A stretch of DNA of 13,736 nucleotides from JAGXQV01 sp964505475 (GCA_964505475.1 CAZDIJ010000074.1:1-13736); one strand, 5' to 3'. Shown: positions 1 through 7,811, counted from the first letter of the stretch. Made by a program: numbers and translations. Notes: a model not told the origin generated them from the letters alone.

Positions 1-50
1 TACGAATGCCGGAATCAAAATCCGGTGCCTTACCACTTGGCGACTCCCCA
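1..50 (-). tRNA. tRNA-Gln (anticodon UUG), 3' part cut off by the window edge
   Basis: Read on the minus strand, the tRNA 5' end is at base 50 (TGGGGAGTCGCC...). The D arm follows, then an anticodon stem CCGGA/TCCGG (plus-strand bases 21-25 and 9-13) around a seven-base loop TTTTGAT. Loop positions 34-36 read TTG (plus-strand CAA at 16-18), which decodes glutamine CAA/CAG codons. The variable loop, T arm and acceptor 3' strand lie outside the window. Only one base separates the ispE stop codon from the tRNA 5' end, so the tRNA is probably processed from the same transcript as TPR-lolB-ispE. The ispE to tRNA-Gln order is a familiar betaproteobacterial arrangement, often followed by prs. Confidence 0.93.
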
Positions 51-51
51 A

Positions 52-891
52 TTAATCTGCGAAATTGCGCAACGGATGCCGATCCAGCCCCCTTGCGACG
101 AATCCTTCCACCTTGTCCGGCCGCCGCGCGAATACCGCGCGCGCTTCCTGCTCCGTGGCAAAACCGGCGAACACGCAAGCACCCGATCCCGTCATGCGGG
201 CATCGCCGAACGTCTTGAGCCAGGCGAGGGTTGTGGCGACCTGCGGATATTTCCGGCAAACAACGGGTTCCAGATCGTTATGACCATATCCCGTTGAAAA
301 GGCCGCTATTTTGATAGGAATCGTATTGCGTGTCAATTCCTCGCTGCGAAAAATTTCCATGGTCGGCACCGCGACCGGAGGAATCAGCACCACGTACCAG
401 GCCGGCGGCAAGGCCAGCGGCTGGAGGATTTCGCCCACGCCCTCGGCGAAGGCGCTTTCGCCGAAAAGGAACACCGGCACGTCGGCGCCCAGCTTCAAGC
501 CCAGTTGCTGCAAGGCGGCGCGGCTCAGATTCAGCCGCCACAGGCGGTTGAGCGCCAGCAGCGTGGTCGCCGCATCCGAACTGCCGCCGCCGAGTCCGCC
601 GCCCATCGGCAGGCGCTTTTCCAGGGTAATGTCGACGCCCAGGCGGCAGCCGCTGGCTTCCTGGAGCAGCCGCGCGGCACGCACGCACAGGTCGCGCTCC
701 GGGTCGAGGCCGGGAAGGGCATTGGTGCGGCGCACCCCACCATCCTCGCGCACGGCGAAAGCCAGGCTGTCGCCGAAATCGACGAAGCGAAATACGCTTT
801 GCAGCAGGTGATAACCGTCGGAACGTCGCCCGACGACGTGGAGAAACAGGTTGAGCTTGGCCGGCGCCGGGTAGGAAGCGAGGCCGTTCAT
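52..891 (-). CDS. ispE: 4-diphosphocytidyl-2-C-methyl-D-erythritol kinase
   Basis: Cytoplasmic GHMP-family kinase of the MEP (non-mevalonate) isoprenoid pathway. It phosphorylates the 2-hydroxyl of CDP-methylerythritol with ATP. The 279-residue product has the family's normal length. Visible motifs are the N-terminal PAPAKLNL segment with the catalytic lysine (K12), the glycine-rich ATP loop PMGGGLGGGSSDAA (95-108), LGADVPVF with the catalytic aspartate (D137), and the C-terminal TGSGACVF motif (234-241). The start is supported by a GAGGAA ribosome-binding site six bases upstream. It is the last protein gene of a TPR-lolB-ispE-tRNA-Gln series. A repeat element fills most of the 159 bp between it and lolB. 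Confidence 0.97.
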   Translation of the reverse strand: MNGLASYPAPAKLNLFLHVVGRRSDGYHLLQSVFRFVDFGDSLAFAVREDGGVRRTNALPGLDPERDLCVRAARLLQEASGCRLGVDITLEKRLPMGGGLGGGSSDAATTLLALNRLWRLNLSRAALQQLGLKLGADVPVFLFGESAFAEGVGEILQPLALPPAWYVVLIPPVAVPTMEIFRSEELTRNTIPIKIAAFSTGYGHNDLEPVVCRKYPQVATTLAWLKTFGDARMTGSGACVFAGFATEQEARAVFARRPDKVEGFVARGLDRHPLRNFAD

Positions 892-908
892 CCTGAATTC
901 CTCATTTG

Positions 909-1032
909 AACCACGGGGAAAAGACAGGAAAACACCGGGTTGAAAGAGATTGACCGTTCACCCGCCGGGTGAGCGGCATACTCTTCTCATGCCGCGCCGC
1001 AATCCCATCATTTCCCCGTGCTCCCCGTGGTT
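909..1032. repeat. Palindromic repeat copy 1 (CCACGGGG-type arms) between lolB and ispE
   Basis: The element is bounded by perfect 10-bp terminal inverted repeats, AACCACGGGG (909-918) and CCCCGTGGTT (1023-1032). Inside are a core containing AGATTGACCGTTCAC (947-961), a small palindrome CACCC-GCC-GGGTG (959-971) and a hairpin GCGGCAT/ATGCCGC (973-979 and 989-995). Past the right arm, TGAACTG plus a T-rich run and TAGG (1032-1049) matches the tail of the copies near 8719 and 9746. It has no coding capacity. Lying inside a probable operon, it would be transcribed and could fold in the lolB-ispE mRNA spacer. Confidence 0.75.
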
Positions 1033-1050
1033 GAACTGAGTTTTTTAGGT

Positions 1051-1659
1051 TCATTCCAGCACCCAGCGGTCGATCACCAGGCGCACCGCCATGTCGTTGC
1101 CGTAGACGGCTTCCAGCCTGCCCGGCAGCATGGCGCCCTGCACCATTTGATAACGCTCGAAATCGACTTGCCAGCCGTCCTGGATCAGCCGCGCCAGACG
1201 CCCATCGTCTCCGGCGATCCGCCGTGCCGCGCTTTCCGGGGCGGCGCGGCCGAGCACCCAGTGCTCCAGGCCGCGCAGCGGCAACGGCCAGCCCAACACC
1301 TCGCCGGTCAAGGCTTCGACCGTGGCGGCACGGTAAATCTTGCCGTCGGCGTCCGTCAGCGCGACGCCGCCTGCGTCGCGTTCGATGCGCGCCACCCCCT
1401 GGCCGAGCGGCGATTGGAGCAACACTTCGTCACGTCCTGCATCGTGCGCCCAGCTCAGCGTACCGGAAAACCCCTGGCCGTCGTATTTGACCGCGATCCG
1501 CCCGGCCAGCCGAAAGGCTTTTACGGCTTCGACGGAAGCAAAGCGGGATGGGGAGACGGGCATTTCCGGCGGCGCCGGCAATTCGGCGCAAGCGGACAGC
1601 AGAAATGCGGCGAGCGCCGCGAACGCGGCCTTATGGGGATTTGTGGCGCTTGACGGCAT
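1051..1659 (-). CDS. lolB: Outer-membrane lipoprotein receptor LolB
   Basis: LolB is itself an outer-membrane lipoprotein. It takes lipoproteins from the periplasmic chaperone LolA and inserts them into the inner leaflet of the outer membrane. The 202-residue product starts with a short positive region and hydrophobic stretch ending in the lipobox LSAC (acylated Cys24). After that come the typical LolB features: F/W-rich beta strands (FRLAGRIAVKYDGQGFSGTLSW, described here by its landmarks FRLAGRIAV and FSGTLSW), DGKIYRA, and WVLGR before the C-terminal half. The start overlaps the end of the TPR gene by 29 bp and has no strong Shine-Dalgarno, which suggests translational coupling. Location between a TPR gene and ispE is the usual betaproteobacterial context and supports the call. 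Confidence 0.9.
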   Translation of the reverse strand: MPSSATNPHKAAFAALAAFLLSACAELPAPPEMPVSPSRFASVEAVKAFRLAGRIAVKYDGQGFSGTLSWAHDAGRDEVLLQSPLGQGVARIERDAGGVALTDADGKIYRAATVEALTGEVLGWPLPLRGLEHWVLGRAAPESAARRIAGDDGRLARLIQDGWQVDFERYQMVQGAMLPGRLEAVYGNDMAVRLVIDRWVLE

Positions 1660-3412
1660 CCAGCAGCACTTCGTTGTCCGGGAATTCCTTCAGGGCGGAT
1701 TGCCATATCCTGTCCGCCTCTTCGCGGTTGCCTTGCGCCCACAGCACTTCGCCGAGATGGGCGGCGATTTCCGGGTCGGGCTGTTCGGCGTAGGCGCGGC
1801 GCAGGTAGGCCAGCGCCTTGTCCAGCGCCCCCAGGCGGAACTGCACCCAACCCATGCTATCCATGATGAAAGGGTCGCCCGGCGTCAGTTGCAACGCTTT
1901 TCCGATCAGTTGCTCCGCTTCCTCCAGGCGTTCGCCGCGCTCGGCGAAAGTGTAGCCGAGGGCATTGTAGGCGTGAGCATAGTCGGGCTTCACCTGGATC
2001 AGCTTGCGCAAATCCTGCTCCATGGCCTCCAGGCGGCCTATCTTCTCCGCCACCATGGCGCGTTCGTAAAGCAGATCGGGATAGTTCGGCAGTTTTTCCA
2101 GCGCCTTGCTCAACAGGTCGTAGGCCTCCCGGTAGGACTTGGCGGCGCGCAATATCTGGGCTTCCGCCAGCGTCACCTGTACCCGTTGCTGATTGGATTG
2201 CACGGCAAGCTGGCGCAGATGCCGCAAGGCTTCCGGCGTGCGCCCCTGCTTGGCCAGCATGGCGGCGTATTTCAACTGCGCGCCGAGATAATGCTCGCTC
2301 GGCGTGACGCTGGCGTACCAGCTCGCCGCCTCGCCGTAATGCTTGCGCTCCTCCTCGATCTGCCCGAGGTACACGCGCACCGCGTTGGGGTCGCGGTATT
2401 TTTCCGCCAGCGCCTGTTGCAGGTACAAATCGGCCTTGTCCAGATCGCGCAGTTGCATGGAAAGCAAGCCCAGCGCCACGCTCACCTCGGCGTTGCCGGG
2501 AAAATCGGCAATCAGCTTCTCGAATTGGCTGCGCGCCTCGGCGTAGCGCTTCTCCGCCACCAGCATGCGCGCGTAGGTCAGGCGCACGTCGAGCGCCTTG
2601 GGAAAGCTGTCCAGGTATTCCTTGTAGAAGTCCAGCGCCTGCGCCGCCGTGACGCGCTGCAATACCTGCCCCTTGAACAGCGCCGCCGTTTCCCAGTTGG
2701 GGCGCAAGCGCAAGGCCTCGACGATTTCGCTCAACGCCTGCTCGTCCTTTTCCGCCCCCCAGGCGGCCTGGGCGACCGCGAAGTGCGCCTCGGGCACCTG
2801 CGGGTAGGGTTTGGCCAGTTCCTCGACCAGCACCAGCACGGCATCCCGGTTGGCCTGGCGCGCCAGCACTTGGTGCAGGCTGAGAAAAGCGGCGCCGACA
2901 TTGCCTTCCTCGTCGGCCAGCAGGCGTTCCAGATGGATTTTCGCCTCGCCCAGGTTGCCGCCGCCCACCAGCAGCGCGGTGACGGTCTGGCGCGCGCGCA
3001 CTTCGCCCGGATCGAGAATCAGCCATAGGCGCGCCGCCTCGAGGGCGCGGCCTTCGATGCGCGCCTGTAGCGCCAGTTCGGTGGCGCGTTTGGCCAGACG
3101 GGGATCACGGGTGCTTTTCGCCAGATCGAGCATACCTTCCACCGCCATGCTAGGCTGGCCGCGCTGGCCGGCGATTTCCGAGGCAAGAAACTGGTAAAGC
3201 GTTTGCGAGGTCAATTCCAGCCTGGGCAGTTCGGCGGCAGGCCTGGGCGGATCTGCGGGAGGCTGGGACGGCGCGGCCGCCTTGGCTTCCGGCGCGGCGA
3301 CCGGAGCGGGGCGAACATCCGTCTTTCGGGGAGGCTGCTGCGCGCAGCCGGGCAAGGCCAGCAGCAGTAAAAGCGGCAACAAACAGTATCGAAAATTCAT
3401 CTGGAACGGCAT
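1631..3412 (-). CDS. Exported TPR-repeat lipoprotein (tetratricopeptide protein)
   Basis: A protein of about 593 residues built mostly of tetratricopeptide-type helical repeats, recognisable by recurring patterns such as A...L.....P....A...LG and A..YL..AY...PDPEIAAHLGEVLW near the C-terminus. The N-terminus has a strong hydrophobic segment ending in the lipobox ALPGC (Cys23 from this start), followed by a Pro/Ala/Lys-rich linker, so it is probably a membrane-anchored periplasmic or outer-membrane scaffold. Its specific partner is unknown. The start is uncertain: an ATG at 3412 has AAGGTG twelve bases upstream. A GTG at 3427 and an ATG at 3400 (MNFRYCLL, the tidiest signal peptide) are alternatives. 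It heads the lolB-ispE-tRNA-Gln series and its stop lies inside lolB. Confidence 0.88.
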   Translation of the reverse strand: MPFQMNFRYCLLPLLLLLALPGCAQQPPRKTDVRPAPVAAPEAKAAAPSQPPADPPRPAAELPRLELTSQTLYQFLASEIAGQRGQPSMAVEGMLDLAKSTRDPRLAKRATELALQARIEGRALEAARLWLILDPGEVRARQTVTALLVGGGNLGEAKIHLERLLADEEGNVGAAFLSLHQVLARQANRDAVLVLVEELAKPYPQVPEAHFAVAQAAWGAEKDEQALSEIVEALRLRPNWETAALFKGQVLQRVTAAQALDFYKEYLDSFPKALDVRLTYARMLVAEKRYAEARSQFEKLIADFPGNAEVSVALGLLSMQLRDLDKADLYLQQALAEKYRDPNAVRVYLGQIEEERKHYGEAASWYASVTPSEHYLGAQLKYAAMLAKQGRTPEALRHLRQLAVQSNQQRVQVTLAEAQILRAAKSYREAYDLLSKALEKLPNYPDLLYERAMVAEKIGRLEAMEQDLRKLIQVKPDYAHAYNALGYTFAERGERLEEAEQLIGKALQLTPGDPFIMDSMGWVQFRLGALDKALAYLRRAYAEQPDPEIAAHLGEVLWAQGNREEADRIWQSALKEFPDNEVLLDAVKRHKSP

Positions 3413-3427
3413 TCGGCCACGAAACAC

Positions 3428-3512
3428 CTTGTAGAGGCGGATTTTTCCCGGTAGTTCTATATTTCGCCGACCATATTAGGCTATATTCGGGGTTTTTCAT
3501 AGCTACCGGATC
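3428..3512. promoter_or_regulatory. Divergent intergenic control region between the TPR gene and the ABC transporter
   Basis: An AT-rich island of 85 bp in GC-rich surroundings separates two genes transcribed apart, so it should carry promoters for both. It holds an inverted repeat CCGGTAG/CTACCGG (3448-3454 and 3503-3509), extendable to nine bases with one mismatch, and a direct repeat CTATATTTCG/CTATATTCGG (starting at 3457 and 3481). TATATT at 3482-3487 could be a -10 box for the plus-strand pair, but no convincing -35 box is seen. No strong Shine-Dalgarno precedes the ATG at 3513. The role is inferred from layout and composition only. Confidence 0.4.
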
Positions 3513-4238
3513 ATGTTCCCAGCGACCCTCAGCGCCACCCATCTCAGCCGCGATTTCGGCGCGCACCGCGCCGTCCGCGACGTTTCCATCGAACTGCGGC
3601 GCGGCGAGGTGCTGGGTCTGCTGGGACAGAACGGCGCCGGCAAGTCCACCGTGATGCAAATGCTGGCCGGAACCCTGGCGCCCAGCGCGGGCAGCATCGC
3701 CGTCGGCGGCATCGGCCTGGCGGACGCACCCACGGCGGCCAAGGCGCTGCTCGGCTATCTCCCGGAACACCCGCCGCTCTATCCCGAAATGCGCGTCGGC
3801 GATTACCTGGCGCTCGCCGCCAAGCTGCGCGGAGCGGCCGCCCCGGCGGAGGCGGCGCAACGCGCCATGGCGCGTTGCGGTTTGTCCGCCGACGGCCGGC
3901 GCCTGATCGGCCGGCTTTCCAAGGGCTACCGCCAGCGCGTCGGCATCGCCCAGGCCATCGTCCACGATCCGCAAGTCCTGATCCTCGACGAGCCGGGCAG
4001 CGGCCTTGACCCGCTCCAGTTGCGCGAAACCCGCAAGCTGATCCGCGAACTGGGCGACGAATCCAGCGTGATCTTTTCCTCCCACACCCTGGCGGAAATC
4101 GAATCCCTGTGCGACCGCCTCGTCATCCTGCGGGCGGGGGAATGCGTCTTCAGCGGGCGCGGCGATGAGCTGTCCGCCGCGCCGGGCGGACTGGAAGCCG
4201 CCTTTGTCCGGCTCACCGCAACGGAGGAAACCGCATGA
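3513..4238 (+). CDS. ABC transporter ATP-binding protein (GldA/ABC-2 exporter type)
   Basis: Cytoplasmic ATPase subunit of an ABC-2-type exporter, 241 residues, a complete single nucleotide-binding domain. It shows Walker A GQNGAGKST (38-46), the signature-like LSKGYRQR (135-142), Walker B VLILDEP (155-161) with catalytic Glu160, and the switch histidine in SSHTL (His191). LGYLPEHPPLYPEMRV (80-95) matches the Q-loop region of the GldA/NosF-like subfamily, with E replacing the usual Q. Its stop overlaps the start of the next gene as ATGA (4235-4238), so the two are translationally coupled and surely form one transporter. The substrate cannot be told from sequence. Confidence 0.93.
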   Translation: MFPATLSATHLSRDFGAHRAVRDVSIELRRGEVLGLLGQNGAGKSTVMQMLAGTLAPSAGSIAVGGIGLADAPTAAKALLGYLPEHPPLYPEMRVGDYLALAAKLRGAAAPAEAAQRAMARCGLSADGRRLIGRLSKGYRQRVGIAQAIVHDPQVLILDEPGSGLDPLQLRETRKLIRELGDESSVIFSSHTLAEIESLCDRLVILRAGECVFSGRGDELSAAPGGLEAAFVRLTATEETA

Positions 4239-6295
4239 TCGCCACCCTCGCCGCCAAGGAGCTGAAACAGCTCTTCGCCACCCCCCTGGCTTGGCTGGTG
4301 CTGGGCATGATGCAGTTCATCCTGGCCTGGCAGTTCCTCGGCCAGATCGACGCTTTTTTCGCGGTGCAACCGCAATTGGCCGAACTCGCCAACCCGCCCG
4401 GCGCCACCGAAATCATCGTCACGCCGCTGTTCGGCAGCGCCGCCATCCTGCTGATGCTGGCCGTGCCGCTGCTGGGCATGCACCTGATCGCCGGCGAACG
4501 GCACGACCGCACCTTCGCCCTGCTGTTGTCGTCCCCGCTCTCCACGCGGCAGATCGTCCTGGGCAAATTCCTCGGCCTGGCGGCTTTCCTCGGCGCGGCG
4601 GCCTTGCTGCCCGCCGCGATGGCCTGCGCCCTGTATCTCGGCGGCGCCCTGGACGCCGGCCTGCTCGCCGCCAACCTGCTCGGCCTGCTGTTGCTGATCG
4701 CGGCCTTCGCCGCCCTGGCGCTGCTGATGTCGAGCCTCACCGCACACCCGGCCATCGCCGCCGCCGCCACGCTCGGCGCCCTGCTCGCCATGTGGCTCAT
4801 CAGCCTGCCGGCGCAGACGCCGGACAGCCTGTTGCACGCCTATTCTCCGCTCAAGCATTTCGAAGCCTTCAATCGCGGCGTCCCCGGGCTGGGCGGCGCG
4901 GCTTTCTTCGCAGGCGCCGCCGCCCTGCTGCTGGCGCTCGCCGCCATCCGCCTGGAAATCGAGCTGCGCGGCTGGAACAAGCTCCGCATGCTGCTGGCCG
5001 TGGCCGCCGTTGCCGGGCTGCTCCTGCTTCCGCCCTACGCCCAGCGCCACCCGCTCGCCCGCGACATCACCCAGAACGGCCGCCACAGCCTGAGCCAGGC
5101 CAGCCGCGAGGTGCTGCGGCAATTGAACGGCACGGTTGCCGTCACCGCCTATGCCTCGCGCCAGGACGCCGAGCTGGGCGACATCCGCAAGATCATCCAC
5201 GATTTCCTCGAACCCTACCGCCACGCCAAGCCCGACCTCAGCCTGACCTTCGTCGATCCGGCGGAGCAGCCGCAACAGGCGCGCCAGGCCGGCATCCAGG
5301 CCAACGGCGAACTGGTGATTACCTACAAGAAGCGCAGCGAGCATCTCACCACCCTCAACGAGCAGGCGCTCACCAACGCCCTGCTGCGCCTGGCGCGCAA
5401 CCGCCAGGTGCGCCTCGGCTACCTCGACGGCCACGGCGAAAGAAAATTGCGCGGCGGCGCCCCTCACGACCTCGGCAGCTTCGGCAAGCACCTGGAAAAC
5501 CGCGGCATCAAGCCGCGCCCCCTCGACCTCGGCGCCACCGGCGAAATCGCCGCCCAAACCGACGTGGTGCTGGTCACCACCCCGCAAAACGAACTGCTGC
5601 CGGGGGAAATCGACAAGATCGAAACTTTCCTGGCGCAAGGCGGCAACCTGCTGTGGCTGATCGAACCGGGACCGCTGCGCGGGTTGCAGCCGCTGGCCGA
5701 GACGTTGGGGCTGGCGCTTACGCCCGGCACGGTGATCGACCCGGCGACGCGCGGCCGCTACGCCACGCCCGCCGCCGCGCCCGTCTCGGCCTATGGCCAC
5801 CACCCCGCGACCGACCAGTTCGATCTGGTCAGCATCTTTCCCGAGGCGCGGCAAATCGGCTTCAACGAAAACACCGCCTGGCACGTCGCCCCCCTGGCGG
5901 AGTCTTCCGGGCAAAGCTGGGTTGAGAATGGCGACCGCGACGCTGCCGCCTTCGACCCGCAACACGACATCCGCGGCCCGGTCATCCTCGCCGCCGCATT
6001 GGAACGCCAAGTCGAGGACAAACCCCAGCGCGTCGTCGTCGCCGGCAGCGCCGCTTTTCTCGCCAATTCCTACCTTGGGCTGGGCGGCAACCTCGACCTC
6101 GGCGTCAACCTGGCCGGCTGGCTGGCCGGCGACGGCAACCTGATCGCCATCCCGCCCCGCGCCACCCGCGATACCCGGCTGGAATTCGGCAGGAACACGG
6201 CGAGCGCCATCGCCATCGGCTTCCTGTTCCTCCTGCCGTTGGCCTTCGCCGCCGGCGGAGGCTACAACTGGTGGCGCAAGCGCAAGCTACATTAG
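4235..6295 (+). CDS. ABC-2 permease fused to a GldG-like periplasmic domain
   Basis: A 686-residue membrane protein with two parts. Residues 1-245 form an ABC-2/GldF-like permease, with hydrophobic segments near 17-35, 66-86, 107-135, 142-168, 172-192 and 220-240 and the cytoplasmic motif GERHDRTFALLLSSPLS (87-103). After another membrane segment (about 252-268), residues 270-650 form a GldG-type periplasmic domain, introduced by the characteristic DITQNGRHSLSQASREVL stretch (277-294) and containing YLDGHGERKL. A final membrane helix (about 655-677) ends in a basic tail, WWRKRKLH. GldF and GldG are separate proteins in Bacteroidetes gliding systems; homologues in non-gliding proteobacteria have no settled function. 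The stop is only five bases from the stop of the convergent propeller gene. Gliding is not implied. Confidence 0.88.
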   Translation: MIATLAAKELKQLFATPLAWLVLGMMQFILAWQFLGQIDAFFAVQPQLAELANPPGATEIIVTPLFGSAAILLMLAVPLLGMHLIAGERHDRTFALLLSSPLSTRQIVLGKFLGLAAFLGAAALLPAAMACALYLGGALDAGLLAANLLGLLLLIAAFAALALLMSSLTAHPAIAAAATLGALLAMWLISLPAQTPDSLLHAYSPLKHFEAFNRGVPGLGGAAFFAGAAALLLALAAIRLEIELRGWNKLRMLLAVAAVAGLLLLPPYAQRHPLARDITQNGRHSLSQASREVLRQLNGTVAVTAYASRQDAELGDIRKIIHDFLEPYRHAKPDLSLTFVDPAEQPQQARQAGIQANGELVITYKKRSEHLTTLNEQALTNALLRLARNRQVRLGYLDGHGERKLRGGAPHDLGSFGKHLENRGIKPRPLDLGATGEIAAQTDVVLVTTPQNELLPGEIDKIETFLAQGGNLLWLIEPGPLRGLQPLAETLGLALTPGTVIDPATRGRYATPAAAPVSAYGHHPATDQFDLVSIFPEARQIGFNENTAWHVAPLAESSGQSWVENGDRDAAAFDPQHDIRGPVILAAALERQVEDKPQRVVVAGSAAFLANSYLGLGGNLDLGVNLAGWLAGDGNLIAIPPRATRDTRLEFGRNTASAIAIGFLFLLPLAFAAGGGYNWWRKRKLH

Positions 6296-6300
6296 GCTCC

Positions 6301-7677
6301 TCACTGTATCGTGTAGATCACAGTGTATTTCTGATTTGCCAGCATGTCCGAATCAGACAGGCCGTAGCCGACCACCACGCTGGTTCCCACCAGGCTACGC
6401 ACATCCATGCCCGTCAGAACGGGGATGGTGGTGTCGGCCAGGCTGCCGGCGGAATACACCGGCAACGCCCCTCCCGACCACAGCACCCAGCCGGCGCCGT
6501 TGTGCAAATACCAGGAGCCGCCGGGCAGCATCGCCGCAACGTAATAGTTGCCGTATTGTCCGGCATCGGATGCCGCGACATGGATTTGCGCGTGCAGGTA
6601 AAGGTAGTCGCTGCCTCCCGAACTGTTTCCGGTGATCGAGTGCCCGCCCTGCCCCGATCCGGCGCTGTAACTGTAAACCCCGAAATCGCCGCCGGCATAA
6701 ATCACCCCGCTGGCAACCGCGATCACGCGCATGTTGCGGGCAGATATCGAGACGCTCGCATCGGTAAGGCCGTTGTTGAACGCCGTCCAGCTCGCACCGC
6801 CGTCGGTGCTGCGATACACCCCGGAACCGTAGGTGGCGAGATAGACCGCGCCGCTGGATGAATCGATGGCGATCCCCCGGCCATCGACGGACGCCGGCAA
6901 TCCAGTTTTGATGGTCGTCCAACTGGCCCCGCCGTCGGTGCTCTTGAAGACGCCGTAAATCCCGTCAGTCGCCCGCAGGCTCGGCTGGCCGGCCGCATAA
7001 AGCGTCGAAGAGTTGGCGGGGTCGATGGCCACGGCGTACACCCCTTCACTCGCCAACCCCGCCGAACTCCAGCTCTGCCCGCCGTTCGTGCTCTTCCACA
7101 ACCCGTTCAGCTCGGTGGCCGCGTAGACCGTCTGGTGCGCTGTTGGGTCTATGGCCAGCGCGGTAATGGCGGCGGGTATCAGCCCATTATTGCTGTCCAC
7201 CCAGTTGGCGCCGCCGTCGGTGCTTTTCCACACCCCGATACCGCTGTTGACCCCCGCATAGACGGTCGTGGGCGTCACCGGATCGACGGCCAGTGAGCGG
7301 ACGAAATTCTTGCTATAGCCGAAGCCGTTGCTGACTTCCGTCCAGTTCGCGCCGCCGTCGGTGCTTTTGAAAACGCCGTAGCTTCCCGCGTACAGGATAC
7401 TGGAGTTGGTCGGGTCCCTGGCGAGGGATTCCACCGACGAATTGGTGATCCCCGTATCGGAATACGTCCAACTGGCGCCGCTATCGGTCGTTTTCCAAAC
7501 CCTGTAACCGGACGAAAAGACCGTGGCCGGCGCCGCAGGGTCGAGCGCGAAGGCATAAACATGGACATTCAGCCCATTGTACTGGGGGCCGGAAGTCGTC
7601 CACACGCCGCTGCCAGCCCACAGCGCGGACGTCCCGAAAAAGAGCGCCGCGAGCAGTAACTTGATAAAGGTTTTCAT
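6301..7677 (-). CDS. Exported Asp-box (BNR/sortilin-like) beta-propeller protein
   Basis: A 458-residue protein with a Sec signal peptide (about 1-21, cleavage after LWA). Six Asp boxes of the form S/T-x-D/N-x-G-x-S/N-W occur at 63-70, 105-112, 152-159, 196-203, 247-254 and 290-297, spaced 42-51 residues. A probable seventh blade at about 315-337 lacks the box. This is the arrangement of a seven-bladed propeller related to sialidase, sortilin/VPS10 and photosystem-II-assembly-factor (YCF48) proteins, used mostly for binding. After a Gly/Ser-rich linker (338-357) comes a separate C-terminal module (358-458) with WYLHNGAGWVLWSGG and a closing VGYGLSDSDMLANQKYTVIYT-like end. I recall similar ends on other exported betaproteobacterial proteins. 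No catalytic residues are recognised. A strong GAGGGAGG Shine-Dalgarno supports the start. Function unknown. Confidence 0.85.
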   Translation of the reverse strand: MKTFIKLLLAALFFGTSALWAGSGVWTTSGPQYNGLNVHVYAFALDPAAPATVFSSGYRVWKTTDSGASWTYSDTGITNSSVESLARDPTNSSILYAGSYGVFKSTDGGANWTEVSNGFGYSKNFVRSLAVDPVTPTTVYAGVNSGIGVWKSTDGGANWVDSNNGLIPAAITALAIDPTAHQTVYAATELNGLWKSTNGGQSWSSAGLASEGVYAVAIDPANSSTLYAAGQPSLRATDGIYGVFKSTDGGASWTTIKTGLPASVDGRGIAIDSSSGAVYLATYGSGVYRSTDGGASWTAFNNGLTDASVSISARNMRVIAVASGVIYAGGDFGVYSYSAGSGQGGHSITGNSSGGSDYLYLHAQIHVAASDAGQYGNYYVAAMLPGGSWYLHNGAGWVLWSGGALPVYSAGSLADTTIPVLTGMDVRSLVGTSVVVGYGLSDSDMLANQKYTVIYTIQ

Positions 7678-7811
7678 GACAGCCTCCCTCGAAATAATAG
7701 CCCGACCCGCCCGGCAGTCGATCCGCCGAGCGAATCCATTACAATGTCATTTTAGGCCACCGTGAAAACTTTGCTCAGGCGATCGACATCCCCTCGCCAT
7801 CGCACCCCGAC
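7678..7811. promoter_or_regulatory. Divergent spacer between the propeller gene and mutM
   Basis: This 134-bp spacer separates genes transcribed in opposite directions and should hold both promoters. TACAAT at 7740-7745 is a possible -10 box for mutM, but no good -35 box lies upstream. On the minus strand the strong Shine-Dalgarno of the propeller gene is at about 7682-7690. I see no operator-like palindrome. The call rests on gene layout. Confidence 0.3.

Noticed and set aside
1340..3028. 562-residue open frame antisense to the TPR and lolB genes
   Set aside because: Composition is a reflection of the minus-strand TPR gene. There is no recognisable motif and it crosses the lolB/TPR boundary.
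3926..6010. 694-residue open frame antisense to the ABC transporter genes
   Set aside because: The frame is a GC-rich shadow with Gln/Gly/Ala/Arg-rich low-complexity sequence and no domain. The plus-strand ATPase and GldG motifs are unambiguous.
3513..6295. Gliding motility machinery
   Set aside because: Only GldA/F/G-like components are present, and these also occur in many non-gliding bacteria. No other gliding gene is in the window.
6301..7677. Sialidase or photosystem-II assembly factor
   Set aside because: Asp boxes alone do not show enzyme activity. Sialidase catalytic residues (FRIP motif, arginine triad) are not visible, and the rest of the window gives no photosynthetic context.
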